64,000 bases of DNA from CAYWRZ01 sp964460845 (GCA_964460845.1 CAYWRZ010000015.1:1-64000); one strand, 5' to 3'; shown: positions 8,731 through 17,535, counted from the stretch's first letter. The notes: a model not told the origin generated them from the letters alone. Translations and numbers: made by a program.

Positions 8731-9225
8731 ATGAAATTGCGTATTTTAGCTTTTTCCGCTGTAGCAGCATTCCTTTTTGCCTGCGGCGGTGCCAAAACAC
8801 CTGAGTCTGTAGCTGAAGCTTTCCACAAAGCACTTGCAGCACAGGAGTATGATGAAGCTTCCAAACTGGCTACTGCTAAAGGTAAGGAAAGCATCAAGTC
8901 GCTGAAAGAAATGAACAGCCAACTCAGCTCTATGGGCGGTGGCGAAAGCGAAAAGAAAAAAGTAGAAGTAGAGAGCGTAAAGTGCGACGTGAAAGAGAAA
9001 GAAGCCAACTGCGTTTGTAAAGACAAAGACGGTAAAGAGACCAAATACAAGCTGCTCCAGCAGGAAGACAAGACCTGGTTGGTTGACTACGACAAACTCG
9101 GCGGTCTCGGCGAAGGTCTGAACGACATCGAAGAAGACGAGTCTGAACTCGCTCCTGAAGAAGATGTGGACGATGAAGAAATCGACGAAGAAGATGTGGA
9201 AGTGGAAGTTGAAGAAGAGATCTAA
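8731..9225 (+). CDS. Small lipoprotein, DUF4878-like, with acidic tail
   Basis: A 164-residue precursor. The signal peptide ends in the lipobox LFAC (Cys18), followed by GGAKTPESVAEAFHKALAAQ, the start typical of DUF4878 (NTF2-like) lipoproteins of Bacteroidota. A compact domain to about residue 125 contains a Cys-rich strand pair (VKCDVKEKEANCVCKD). The last ~35 residues are almost all Glu and Asp, which is odd for a surface lipoprotein and may bind cations or bases. The 8665 start is rejected because it overlaps the promoter and would disrupt the signal peptide. An intrinsic terminator follows at 9254-9299. Function unknown. Confidence 0.85.
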   Translation: MKLRILAFSAVAAFLFACGGAKTPESVAEAFHKALAAQEYDEASKLATAKGKESIKSLKEMNSQLSSMGGGESEKKKVEVESVKCDVKEKEANCVCKDKDGKETKYKLLQQEDKTWLVDYDKLGGLGEGLNDIEEDESELAPEEDVDDEEIDEEDVEVEVEEEI

Positions 9226-9850
9226 TTTCTTCTCATTCTTACTGATAACTTTAATTATCCCCGTTAGTGGCTGCAATCACAACGGGGATAATTTTTTTTC
9301 GGCCACTCCTACTCCCCTTATTCCCGAAGAAATATTAGGTAAGGTAAAGGAAGGCGATATTCTGCTGCGCCAGGGGCAAGGCCCTTTCAGTGAAAAAATC
9401 GTGGAATACATGGGCGAAAAAAACGGGTTCTCGCATTGCGGACTCGTGGTAAAGCTCAACGGCAAGCTGACCATTATTCACTCTGTTAGTGAGATCGTAG
9501 CAGGACACGACGGTGTGCAAACCCAGGGCATCCGTGCTTTTGCCAGCGATATTGCCGACAGCGTATTCTGCATCGTACGCCCCAAAGCCGATAAAGTACA
9601 GCAACAGGAAATGATACGCCTGGCCAAACTTTATCTCGAATCCAAAATCCCTTTTGATTACGACTACGATACGGCCGACTCTACCCGGCTTTATTGCAGC
9701 GAATTTCTTTATTATACGACCGGCCAGGCTTTAGGCAAGCACATTTTTGCACAAAAAGATTGCGGAGATGTATCGGTCGTCTATTTCGACAGCTTTGTAA
9801 ACCCCGAATATTTCGAGGTAATATACAGCCTTAAACCGCTAGTCCATTAA
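9194..9850 (+). CDS. Lipoprotein of the permuted NlpC/P60 family (YiiX/YebB-like)
   Basis: A predicted lipid-anchored papain-like amidase or peptidase of 218 residues. The signal peptide ends at IPVSGC (Cys27). The family pattern is present: an early EGDILLRQGQG block, SHCGLVV with the probable catalytic His, and YCSEFLYY with the probable nucleophilic Cys. That order is the circular permutation typical of YiiX-like proteins. The start is uncertain: ATGs at 9164, 9173 and 9194 all overlap the preceding gene in another frame, and 9194 gives the most normal signal peptide. The intrinsic terminator of the upstream gene lies inside the region encoding the lipobox. The cell-envelope substrate is unknown. 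Confidence 0.8.
   Translation: MWKWKLKKRSNFFSFLLITLIIPVSGCNHNGDNFFSATPTPLIPEEILGKVKEGDILLRQGQGPFSEKIVEYMGEKNGFSHCGLVVKLNGKLTIIHSVSEIVAGHDGVQTQGIRAFASDIADSVFCIVRPKADKVQQQEMIRLAKLYLESKIPFDYDYDTADSTRLYCSEFLYYTTGQALGKHIFAQKDCGDVSVVYFDSFVNPEYFEVIYSLKPLVH
9254..9299 (+). terminator. Strong intrinsic terminator overlapping a coding region
   Basis: The arms ATTATCCCCGTT (9254-9265) and AACGGGGATAAT (9281-9292) form a perfect 12-bp stem, extendable by GTG/CAC inside the loop, followed at once by eight T. It begins 28 nt after the stop of the lipoprotein gene at 8731 but is also read as codons for the lipobox of the next gene. Confidence 0.85.
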
Positions 9851-9855
9851 ACTTT

Positions 9856-10221
9856 TTATTTCCGGTACCAGATTGTCAGCAAGACAAACACAGGCACGGT
9901 TATATACAGCGCCAGCTCATGCCCATTAGGGCCAAAATAATTCCATACGTACACGATTTCGGCCAATACAAACAGCAGCACTCCCAGGTTAAAAAACCAG
10001 TCGTTGCGCCTAAACTGTGTCAGCATCGCCAATCCATGTGCGGCCAGCAACGACAGGGCCGAAAGTAAGATGATCGCCTGTCCGGGCCAGTGCATCACAC
10101 GCCATACCACACCCAGCAAAAGCAAGGGAAGAATCACCCACAAAGGCTTGTATCGCCTCGTTTCGTAGCTTCCGCGTCGGACCGGCGGACGTTCGTCGTC
10201 TAAAATTTCATTATCCGCCAT
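9856..10221 (-). CDS. Small membrane protein, GldL-N-like
   Basis: A 121-residue protein with a charged, Arg-rich N-terminus (about 25 residues) and four hydrophobic segments (about 27-42, 48-66, 76-95 and 103-118). The first pair encloses WRVMHWPGQ, a motif similar to the membrane hairpin at the N-terminus of the gliding/secretion motor protein GldL and of other small Bacteroidota membrane proteins. The rest of GldL is absent, so this is not GldL. It lies 9 nt downstream of the DUF4293 gene and is probably co-transcribed with it. Function unknown. Confidence 0.75.
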   Translation of the reverse strand: MADNEILDDERPPVRRGSYETRRYKPLWVILPLLLLGVVWRVMHWPGQAIILLSALSLLAAHGLAMLTQFRRNDWFFNLGVLLFVLAEIVYVWNYFGPNGHELALYITVPVFVLLTIWYRK

Positions 10222-10230
10222 GCTTTCGCT

Positions 10231-10692
10231 TTAGCCGCGTAATCTTTCGGTAGAACGTATCAGCGCTTCGTCTTTGCGTATCGCTCTATTGGCCAAGAGA
10301 ATAAAAATCAGCGCCGCTATCGGCAGGAAAAAACCCGCTTCGTAATGTACGTCGGCGGCTTCGCCGTTAGGGATCTGCTCCAACGCGGTATCGACTGAGA
10401 AAAACATGACCACCCAAACGGTGAGGTGCATCAACTGACTAAGTCTGCCTATTTTAAGCTGCGCGCTTCTTTTTTTGTACAGCATGATACCCAGTACCGA
10501 AGCAAAGCCCAGCAGGGCAATCAGGTATTGAAACGGAATATCGAGCACATTGCGGTCTTCGACCAAAATCCCTTTCGCATCAAACGTATATGTCTTTTCC
10601 ACCACATCAAGTTGCGCAAAAGGAAATGCGTACATCAGGAATACGGCAATGGCTGCCAGCAAAAGATAGAGGGTTTGTATGCGTTGAATCAT
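10231..10692 (-). CDS. DUF4293 family membrane protein
   Basis: A 153-residue protein beginning MIQRIQTLYLLLAA, the signature start of DUF4293, a family essentially limited to Bacteroidota. Four transmembrane segments are visible (about 5-27, 54-72, 86-102 and 122-137). The first extracytoplasmic loop is longer and charged. In other members of the phylum DUF4293 genes are near housekeeping genes and have no assigned function. A -7 element lies at 10708-10715, and the GldL-N-like gene follows after 9 nt. Confidence 0.85.
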   Translation of the reverse strand: MIQRIQTLYLLLAAIAVFLMYAFPFAQLDVVEKTYTFDAKGILVEDRNVLDIPFQYLIALLGFASVLGIMLYKKRSAQLKIGRLSQLMHLTVWVVMFFSVDTALEQIPNGEAADVHYEAGFFLPIAALIFILLANRAIRKDEALIRSTERLRG

Positions 10693-10707
10693 AAATCAGG
10701 TTTTACA

Positions 10708-10715
10708 CAAAGATA
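10708..10715 (-). promoter_or_regulatory. -7 element for the DUF4293 operon
   Basis: TATCTTTG on the minus strand, 15 nt upstream of the ATG at 10692. The -33 position falls in the end of the M3 peptidase gene and does not match well. Confidence 0.45.
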
Positions 10716-10736
10716 AGAATAGCGGGGAAATCCTTA

Positions 10737-12461
10737 TTACCGGAGCGCATCCAGTTCGGCACCGACAAACTCAAGCAGCTCGCGCACATAGGCGGGCGAA
10801 AAATCGAAACGAATGCCGGCCGCACGGTAAATTTCGGGGATGGTACGCGTGTAACCCAGCTTTAAAGCATCGATATACTGCTGCAAAGCCTGTTCGGGAT
10901 TACGACGGTAATTACGCCAAATAGCCAAAGCCCCAAGCTGTGCCATACCGTATTCGATATAGTAAAACGGTACTTCGTAGATGTGAAGCTGGCGCTGCCA
11001 GGCCGTAAGCTGTACCTGCTCAAAACCGCTCCAATCGGTAAGACCGGTGCTAAACGAATCGCTGACGGTTTTCCAGGTGGCATTACGGGCCACCTTATCC
11101 TGCGTAGGATTAAGATATACCTGGTGCTGAAACTGATCGACAGTGGCAATCCAGGGTAGGATGGAAATTATTTTTTCGAGCTGCTCGCGCTTCGCACGAC
11201 GAAGATCATCGGGATCGGGATAAAATTCGTCCCATGCATCCATCGAAATCAGCTCCATGCTCATCGATGCAAGCTCGGCCGCTTCGCTGGGTAATCCTTT
11301 AAAGGCCGTAAGCTCAAGGTTGCGGGTTAAGAAAGAATGTACGGCATGACCGCTTTCGTGTACCATCGTAACCACATCGCGGGCAGTGCCTACGGCGTTC
11401 ATAAAAATAAAAGGCACACCTATTTCGTAGAGCGGATAGTTATACCCGCCGGGTGCTTTTCCTTCTTTCGATTCGAGATCGAGATAGCCCATACGTTGCA
11501 TAATGGCTATACATTCTCCAAAATAAGGATGTATGCGTTGCAAGGCGCGGATACTTTTGGCGGTGAGATCGGCTCCGTCTTTAAACGCAGAAGGCGCTTC
11601 GGCACCTGAAATGTCCACTTCCCCATCCCAGGGACGCAGCACTTCGAGGCCCAGCGATTTGCGGCGTTCTTCCTGCAGACGGGCTATAAGCGGAAGTGCC
11701 GCCGAACGAATGCTTTCGTGAAAATGATAGCAATCGTCGGGGGTATAGTCAAAACGGCCAAGGGCCGCAAACATATAATCGCGGTAATTGGTATAGCCTG
11801 CATTAAGCGCCACCTTGTTACGAAGTACCAGCAAAGCTTCGAAAAGCGCTTCGAGTGCGGGAGCATCCTGTGCTCTTCTTTCGGTAATGAGCCGATACAC
11901 GGTTTCACGTTCCTGACGGTCGGTGCTTTTCAGCAAAGCCGCGGCCTGCTGCATGGTGAGCTCGCCCCCCTTGTAGGAGATTGTCTGCGCACCGGTAATA
12001 GCGGCATAACGCTGCGCTTCGCGCTGTATCTCGGCATGAAGAGGTACGTTTTCTTCGCGGAAAATCTGTAGTTCCTTCTCCACTCCACGCAGGTACACAA
12101 AATACTGTTGCGGGTCGAGCGCTTCGCGGTAAGGAGAAGCAATGAGCTTGCGGTTGAGCTTATCCTGATAAGGAGCTGCCTGCGGCTCAATGGAGGATAC
12201 AAAAAAGGTAAACCGTTCACCGGCTTTTTCGTCGCGGGTGTCGATGGTCATGCGGATATACCGCCAGGCTCCTTCTTCCGACAAGACGGCTTCCAACTCA
12301 CTGCGATCACGCAGCCATTGACGAAGCTCGTCGGTCGAATGGATCGGACGGTTCTGCAATTCCTGAAAAAAAGGCTCGATGCCTTCCCAGGAATCAATAG
12401 AAAAGTTTTCCGGAAGAAACTGCCGGGTCGGCGCGACGGGGAGTGATGTCTCCGTAGCCAT
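10737..12461 (-). CDS. M3 family oligoendopeptidase (PepF-like)
   Basis: A 574-residue cytosolic zinc metallopeptidase of the M3 family, which degrades short peptides. The zinc motif HESGHAVHS (HExxH) lies near residue 368. The third ligand Glu follows about 25 residues later in the conserved segment LPSEAAELASMSMEL. The long helical N-terminal half forms the substrate channel seen in oligoendopeptidases. The C-terminal YIEYGMAQLGALAIW is the family's substrate-binding Tyr region. The start is 5 nt after the stop of the DUF5606 gene, so the two form an operon. Confidence 0.92.
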   Translation of the reverse strand: MATETSLPVAPTRQFLPENFSIDSWEGIEPFFQELQNRPIHSTDELRQWLRDRSELEAVLSEEGAWRYIRMTIDTRDEKAGERFTFFVSSIEPQAAPYQDKLNRKLIASPYREALDPQQYFVYLRGVEKELQIFREENVPLHAEIQREAQRYAAITGAQTISYKGGELTMQQAAALLKSTDRQERETVYRLITERRAQDAPALEALFEALLVLRNKVALNAGYTNYRDYMFAALGRFDYTPDDCYHFHESIRSAALPLIARLQEERRKSLGLEVLRPWDGEVDISGAEAPSAFKDGADLTAKSIRALQRIHPYFGECIAIMQRMGYLDLESKEGKAPGGYNYPLYEIGVPFIFMNAVGTARDVVTMVHESGHAVHSFLTRNLELTAFKGLPSEAAELASMSMELISMDAWDEFYPDPDDLRRAKREQLEKIISILPWIATVDQFQHQVYLNPTQDKVARNATWKTVSDSFSTGLTDWSGFEQVQLTAWQRQLHIYEVPFYYIEYGMAQLGALAIWRNYRRNPEQALQQYIDALKLGYTRTIPEIYRAAGIRFDFSPAYVRELLEFVGAELDALR

Positions 12462-12466
12462 GCCTC

Positions 12467-13111
12467 TTATGCACCGCGCTTGGGCGCAGTGGTGCGGATA
12501 GACGTTTTCGCTTTGGAATCGGCCGATTTCGCTTTGGGGGCCGCTTTCGTGCTCACCTTTTTCGAATCTTTATCGGCGGTTTTGGCTTTTTTCGGCTTCG
12601 CTTCTTTCTTTTCCTTTTCAGCGGGCTTTTCCGCTTCGTCTTCGTCTTTTGCCTTCGCTTCTTTTGCTTTTTTCGCCGGTTTCTCTGCTTTTTCTTCTGC
12701 CGCCGCAGCCGCTTTTTCTTCTTCGTCGATCGTTTTCAGCGTGCCCGAGCTTTGCAGCAGGTTGTACCAGCTAAACAATTTTTTAAGATCAGAGTTGTAA
12801 ACCCTTTCTTTATCGTAGTTGGGCAGTATCTGCTCGAAATAATCGTGGAGCTCCTGTGCTTCGGCTTTCGCGTCGATGCAGGTTCCGCCGTTCTCCTTGT
12901 CGTAAATTTTGCGAATGATATCACCCAAGGGCACATCTTCCTCTACGGTGTACATACTGATATCTTCTAACGCGCTTACCCGGTGCGAAGAATACGCAGG
13001 GAAACGTTTGCCGTCAATCAGCGACTCTACAATGAGTGTGTTCTTTCCCTGTGCCACAACCTTGAAAAGACCGGGCTTGCCCGAAATCGAAATAATTCCT
13101 TTTAAGTTCAT
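12467..13111 (-). CDS. DUF5606 family protein with Lys/Ala-rich tail
   Basis: A 214-residue protein whose first ~140 residues match the Bacteroidota family DUF5606: MNLKGIISISGKPGLFKV at the start, then a small beta domain and a helical region. The last ~75 residues are low-complexity Lys, Ala and Glu, resembling a histone-like or RNA-binding tail, and are probably disordered. It sits directly upstream of the M3 peptidase (5 nt gap). The molecular role is unknown; the tail suggests nucleic acid or ribosome contact, which is inference only. Confidence 0.85.
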   Translation of the reverse strand: MNLKGIISISGKPGLFKVVAQGKNTLIVESLIDGKRFPAYSSHRVSALEDISMYTVEEDVPLGDIIRKIYDKENGGTCIDAKAEAQELHDYFEQILPNYDKERVYNSDLKKLFSWYNLLQSSGTLKTIDEEEKAAAAAEEKAEKPAKKAKEAKAKDEDEAEKPAEKEKKEAKPKKAKTADKDSKKVSTKAAPKAKSADSKAKTSIRTTAPKRGA

Positions 13112-13129
13112 CCGTTAAGATTTAGTTAG

Positions 13130-13137
13130 CAAAAATA
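13130..13137 (-). promoter_or_regulatory. -7 element for the DUF5606-M3 peptidase operon
   Basis: TATTTTTG on the minus strand, 18 nt upstream of the ATG at 13111. The -33 region is an A/T tract without a clear TTTG. Confidence 0.4.
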
Positions 13138-13193
13138 ACAATTTTCGCTTCATGTAAAAACCCGTGAGATTCTGTATTTCAGTACTATTTTAG

Positions 13194-13211
13194 CTACGCA
13201 CTTATGCGTAG
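13194..13211 (-). terminator. Hairpin after the uup-like gene
   Basis: CTACGCA (13194-13200) and TGCGTAG (13205-13211) form a perfect 7-bp stem with a 4-nt loop, 7 nt past the stop codon at 13219. There is no T run on the minus strand, so terminator function is uncertain. Confidence 0.3.
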
Positions 13212-13218
13212 GTATTCC

Positions 13219-15099
13219 TCATATTTTTTCGGCTAACTCTATCCAGCGCAGTGTTTTTTCTTCGATGTCCTGCAACAGTTTTCCCAATTCGGCCGATACG
13301 GTCGAGATATCTTCCAGCTCCATTCCCACACTGTTGAGACGTGCTTCGAGTTGCGCACGACGTGCTTCGAGCTCCGGAATTTCGCGTTCCAACTGATCAA
13401 ACTCGTACTTGTCTTTGAAGCTGGGCTTTTTCTTCGCTGCGGTATTCGATTCCGTTTTTTCGCGCGATACCAGCGGTGCTTCTTCTTTCTCTTCTTTACG
13501 CTGTCTGCGTTCTTCGGCCTGCAACTGCTTGTGGTATTCGCGGTATTCGGTGTAATTGCCAAGTATGTCGCGAATCTGTCCCTGCCCCTCGAACACGAAA
13601 ATATGATCCACGATACGATCCATGAAATACCTGTCGTGGGTCACCACCAGCACACAGCCTTCAAAATTTTCGAGGTACTCTTCAAGGGCAGCCAATGTGA
13701 AAATGTCGAGATCGTTGGTCGGCTCGTCTAATATCAGGAAGTTAGGATTCTTCATGAGAATCGTAAGCAGATACAAACGTCTTTTTTCTCCGCCGCTGAG
13801 CTTGCTTACATATTGGTAATGCGTGTGGGGCGGAAACAAAAAGCGCTCCAGCAGTTGAGAAGCATATAAACGTTTGCCCCCGGCCATCGGTATAAATTCG
13901 CCGATGTCTTTTATTACCTCTATTACCCTTTTTCCTTCGCTGATGGCGATGCCGTCCTGCGAATAATAGCCGAACACCACGGTTTCGCCCACGGTAATTT
14001 TACCGCGATCGTACGCTTCAAGCCCCAAAATCATGTTCAGGAAGGTCGATTTCCCAGCTCCGTTAGCCCCGACAATGCCTATTTTTTCGCCACGCTTAAA
14101 TACATAGCTGAAAGCCTCGAGTATGTTTTTTTCGCCGTACGCTTTGCCGAGACGGTGAATTTCGAGGATTTTGCCCCCGATGCGCTGCATATTGATTTGC
14201 AAATCCAGCTCTTCTTCGCCCGTGCGTTTGGTGGCCTTGTCTTTCAGATCGTAAAACGCATCGACCCTTGCTTTCGACTTCGTGCCGCGTGCCTTAGGCT
14301 GCCTGCGCATCCATTCGAGCTCTTTGCGAAACTGATTTTTGGCACGGGCCAAATTGGCCTGCTCGTTTTCTTCACGTTCGTTTTTCTTTTCCAGAAAATA
14401 CGAATAGTTGCCTTTATAACGGTAGAGCTGTCCGCCTTCAAGTTCGAGTATTTCGTTGCACACACGTTCCAAAAAATACCGATCGTGCGTGACCATAAAC
14501 AGGGTGATATCGGCGGCTGAGAGAAAACCTTCGAGCCATTCGATCATGTCGAGATCAAGGTGGTTGGTCGGCTCGTCGAGGATCATCAGATCGGGACGTG
14601 CAATAAGCACTCGCGCCAGGGCCAGCCTTTTTTTCTGTCCGCCCGACAAACGCCCGGCGGTGATCTGTGTATCTTGCAAGCCGAGCTTACCGAGCACTTG
14701 CTTTACATTACTTTCGTAATCCCAGGCTTCGGTGCGATGCATTTCGTCGGTGGCTTTTTCGAGCGCTGCCGGGTCGCCCGAGGCCACGCATTCATTGTAA
14801 CGACGCAAAGCTTCTGCCGCCGGATTATCGGCTTCTATCACGGCCTGCAACACGGTAATGTCCGGATCAAAATAAATATCCTGCTCCAGGAAACCCACGC
14901 GAACTTCTTTGCGAAGCGTAACTTGTCCGCTGTCTTGCGGCTCTTTGCCGGTAAGCACCCGAAGCAGCGTGGTTTTACCACTTCCGTTGCGGGCTACCAG
15001 GGCCACACGCTGTCCTTTTTCGATGCCAAAAGACAGGTTTTCGAACAGGACTTTTTCGCCGTAGTTCTTGGAAATATTTTCGACCGAAAGGTAATTCAC
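13219..15099 (-). CDS. uup: ABC-F family ATPase, Uup-like
   Basis: A 626-residue soluble twin ABC ATPase. Domain 1 has Walker A ARNGSGKTT (36-44; first Gly replaced by Ala), signature LSGGQKKR and DEPTNHLD. Domain 2 has GANGAGKST, LSGGEKRR and DEPTNDLD. A charged linker separates them. The C-terminal ~90 residues form a coiled coil (IPELEARRAQLEARL), the DNA- or ribosome-binding tail that marks Uup. Members affect translation and transposon excision in E. coli. The start codon is GTG at 15099. It lies 36 nt downstream of purL and may be transcribed with it. Confidence 0.92.
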   Translation of the reverse strand: MNYLSVENISKNYGEKVLFENLSFGIEKGQRVALVARNGSGKTTLLRVLTGKEPQDSGQVTLRKEVRVGFLEQDIYFDPDITVLQAVIEADNPAAEALRRYNECVASGDPAALEKATDEMHRTEAWDYESNVKQVLGKLGLQDTQITAGRLSGGQKKRLALARVLIARPDLMILDEPTNHLDLDMIEWLEGFLSAADITLFMVTHDRYFLERVCNEILELEGGQLYRYKGNYSYFLEKKNEREENEQANLARAKNQFRKELEWMRRQPKARGTKSKARVDAFYDLKDKATKRTGEEELDLQINMQRIGGKILEIHRLGKAYGEKNILEAFSYVFKRGEKIGIVGANGAGKSTFLNMILGLEAYDRGKITVGETVVFGYYSQDGIAISEGKRVIEVIKDIGEFIPMAGGKRLYASQLLERFLFPPHTHYQYVSKLSGGEKRRLYLLTILMKNPNFLILDEPTNDLDIFTLAALEEYLENFEGCVLVVTHDRYFMDRIVDHIFVFEGQGQIRDILGNYTEYREYHKQLQAEERRQRKEEKEEAPLVSREKTESNTAAKKKPSFKDKYEFDQLEREIPELEARRAQLEARLNSVGMELEDISTVSAELGKLLQDIEEKTLRWIELAEKI

Positions 15100-15135
15100 G
15101 GCGGGGTTGCGTCTATTTCCGAAAAAGGAAAGAAA

Positions 15136-17379
15136 TTAATTCTCCATTATTTTGTTACCGAGGGCATTGTCGTACACGTCTTTGGCTTCGGTGATAAAAC
15201 CGTAATGCGTATCGTCGATTACAAGCTTGCCTTTGGTAACGTGCCCCAGCAAGGTAAAAGGTACTTTTTGCAGGGCCATGTATTCGATAAATTCGGCTTC
15301 CTGCGCTTCAGATACGGTAACCACCACTCGGCTTTGCGCCTCTCCGAAAAGGAAAGCATCGGTACGGATTTCGGAATCGGTTTCGATATGAAAACCGAGC
15401 TCGCGGGGCATGGCCATTTCGACCAGGGTTACCCATAATCCGCCGTCGGCACAGTCGTGCGCAGCGTTGATGTGCGCGTTACGAATCAGTCCTTTGACCA
15501 CTTCCTGAAGGTTCACCTCTTTTTCGAGATCGAAATACGGCGGGGGTGAAAGCTTCACGCCACAAAGGTTATAGAGGTATTCGGAAGAATTGATGTCGTT
15601 ATGCGATTCGCCCAAGAGGAATATCAGATCACCTTTCTGCTTGAAATCGAGGGTCATCTGGTGAATTTTCTCGCGAACAATACCCAGCATGCCGATGGTC
15701 GGGGTAGGAAACACGGGAATTTCGCGTCCGCCTACCGAAGTTTGGTTGTAAAAGCTCACGTTACCACCGGTAACCGGGGTCTGAAATTTCTGACAGGCCG
15801 TACTCATCCCTTTGATCGCACCTACAAATTGCCAGTAAGACTCCGGGTTATAAGGATTACCGAAGTTGAGGCAGTTGGTAATGGCTGAAGGTTCTCCGCC
15901 CGAACACACAATGTTACGGGCCGCTTCGGCCACCGCTATTTCGGTACCTTTTTCGGGATCGGCGTGTACGTAGCGTGAATTGCAATCGACGGTAAGCGCC
16001 AGGGCTGCATCGGTACCTTTCAGGTTGACGATACCCGCATCAGAAGGCGCGTTGGTGCTCATGTTGACCGTGCCTACCATCGAGTCGTACTGGTTGTAGA
16101 TCCAACGTTTGGAAGCGATATTGGGCAAAGCCAAGAGGTCGAAAGCTGTTTTGGTCAGATCGGCCGGCTCTTTTACAGAATTGATATCAAATTTTTTGCT
16201 TTCGGCATAATAGGCAGGCTCTTTGTATTCGCGATGATACACGGGGGCACCACCACCCAGCACAAGCGACTCGGCAGGTACGTAACCCACGAGTTCGTTG
16301 TGGAAATAATATTCGAGCCAGCCGGTATCGGTCACTTCACCGATTTGCTCGCAGTTGAGATCCCATTTATCAAAAATTTTCTTCACCTCTTCTTCGCGGC
16401 CTTTTTCGACCACGATAAGCATGCGCTCCTGCGATTCGGACAAGAGAATTTCGAAGGGCTTCATGCCTTCCTGACGCGTAGGCACTTTGTCGAGCCACAC
16501 TTTCATCCCTACTCCGCCCTTGGCCGACATTTCGGAAGTGGAGCAGGTAATTCCTGCCGCGCCCATATCCTGCATACCTACCACCGCTTTGGTGTGAGCC
16601 AGCTCCATGGTAGCTTCGAGCAGCAGCTTTTCCATAAAGGGATCACCTACCTGCACCGAGGGCAGGTCTTTGGCCGACTCTTCGGTAATGTCTTTCGAAG
16701 CAAAAGCGGCTCCGTGGATACCGTCTTTACCGGTAGCCGACCCGACGATAAACACCGGGTTGCCGGGGCCTTCGGCCGTAGCCGAAATCATTTCGCCCAC
16801 CTTCATAATCCCCGCCGAAAAAGCGTTGACCAAAGGATTGGTATTGTAGCTTTCGTCGAAAAACACCTCGCCGCCCACGATGGGGATACCAAACGCATTG
16901 CCGTAATCGCCTATGCCTTTCGAAACACCTTTGACAAGCCATTTGGTACGCGCTTCGTCGATGTTACCAAAACGCAATGAGTTAAGCTGTGCCACGGGAC
17001 GCGCGCCCATGGTAAAAATATCGCGGTTGATTCCCCCCACGCCGGTAGCCGCTCCCTGATAAGGTTCGATGGCAGAAGGGTGGTTATGGGATTCTATTTT
17101 GAAGGCGCAGGCCAGGCCGTTGCCTATATCGACCAGTCCGGCATTCTCTTCGCCGGCCTCGGCCAGCATGTGCGGCCCTTTTTTAGGGAGGGTTTTGAGC
17201 CAAACGATAGAATTCTTGTAAGAACAGTGCTCGCTCCACATCACCGAATACACGGAGAGCTCGGTAAAATTGGGCGTACGGCCGAGAATGGAAGTTATTT
17301 TTTCAAACTCTTCGGGAAGAAGACCCAATTGCCGGGCCTGTTCGAGGGTGGCGGATTCGCCCACAACCGTTTTGCTCAT
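15136..17379 (-). CDS. purL: Phosphoribosylformylglycinamidine synthase subunit PurL
   Basis: FGAM synthetase, the fourth step of de novo purine synthesis, in the short form (747 residues) that works with separate PurS and PurQ. The early SEHCSYKNS block, the ATP/Mg region IESHNHPSAIEPYQGAATGVGG and a second AIRS-like half with DCADGGLWVTLVEMA are all present. The glutaminase and PurS domains are absent, as expected for small PurL. Start ATG at 17379, 26 nt downstream of a -7 element. uup follows after 36 nt. No purine gene neighbours are present in the window. Confidence 0.95.
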   Translation of the reverse strand: MSKTVVGESATLEQARQLGLLPEEFEKITSILGRTPNFTELSVYSVMWSEHCSYKNSIVWLKTLPKKGPHMLAEAGEENAGLVDIGNGLACAFKIESHNHPSAIEPYQGAATGVGGINRDIFTMGARPVAQLNSLRFGNIDEARTKWLVKGVSKGIGDYGNAFGIPIVGGEVFFDESYNTNPLVNAFSAGIMKVGEMISATAEGPGNPVFIVGSATGKDGIHGAAFASKDITEESAKDLPSVQVGDPFMEKLLLEATMELAHTKAVVGMQDMGAAGITCSTSEMSAKGGVGMKVWLDKVPTRQEGMKPFEILLSESQERMLIVVEKGREEEVKKIFDKWDLNCEQIGEVTDTGWLEYYFHNELVGYVPAESLVLGGGAPVYHREYKEPAYYAESKKFDINSVKEPADLTKTAFDLLALPNIASKRWIYNQYDSMVGTVNMSTNAPSDAGIVNLKGTDAALALTVDCNSRYVHADPEKGTEIAVAEAARNIVCSGGEPSAITNCLNFGNPYNPESYWQFVGAIKGMSTACQKFQTPVTGGNVSFYNQTSVGGREIPVFPTPTIGMLGIVREKIHQMTLDFKQKGDLIFLLGESHNDINSSEYLYNLCGVKLSPPPYFDLEKEVNLQEVVKGLIRNAHINAAHDCADGGLWVTLVEMAMPRELGFHIETDSEIRTDAFLFGEAQSRVVVTVSEAQEAEFIEYMALQKVPFTLLGHVTKGKLVIDDTHYGFITEAKDVYDNALGNKIMEN

Positions 17380-17404
17380 GGAGAAAGGTGTTTTTTAATT
17401 GCCG

Positions 17405-17412
17405 CAAAGGTA
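17405..17412 (-). promoter_or_regulatory. -7 element for purL
   Basis: TACCTTTG on the minus strand. The -33 region reads TTTT rather than TTTG. No PurR-like or riboswitch structure is apparent in the 25-nt leader. Confidence 0.45.
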
Positions 17413-17465
17413 AGGATTTTGACCGAGTAGAAAAGCCCCGGTTAGAGGCTGGTCGAAAGCGATAA

Positions 17466-17513
17466 GGTACAATTGCCGGGGGACTCTCTTACGCTCTGCG
17501 GGCAAATTGTACC
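17466..17513. repeat. Inverted repeat in the purL/aminotransferase divergent region
   Basis: GGTACAATTGCC at 17466-17477 is the inverse of GGCAAATTGTACC at 17501-17513 except for one extra A. The arms are 12-13 nt and the loop 23 nt. The right arm runs into the aminotransferase -7 element (17510-17517), so it could be an operator or a transcript hairpin. Confidence 0.6.
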
Positions 17514-17517
17514 TTTG
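17510..17517 (+). promoter_or_regulatory. -7 element for the class III aminotransferase gene
   Basis: TACCTTTG, 18 nt upstream of the ATG at 17536. No -33 TTTG at normal spacing. Transcription from here would exclude the upstream ATG at 17473, supporting the 17536 start. Confidence 0.4.
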
Positions 17518-17535
17518 GGCAAATTCGTGGAAGTA

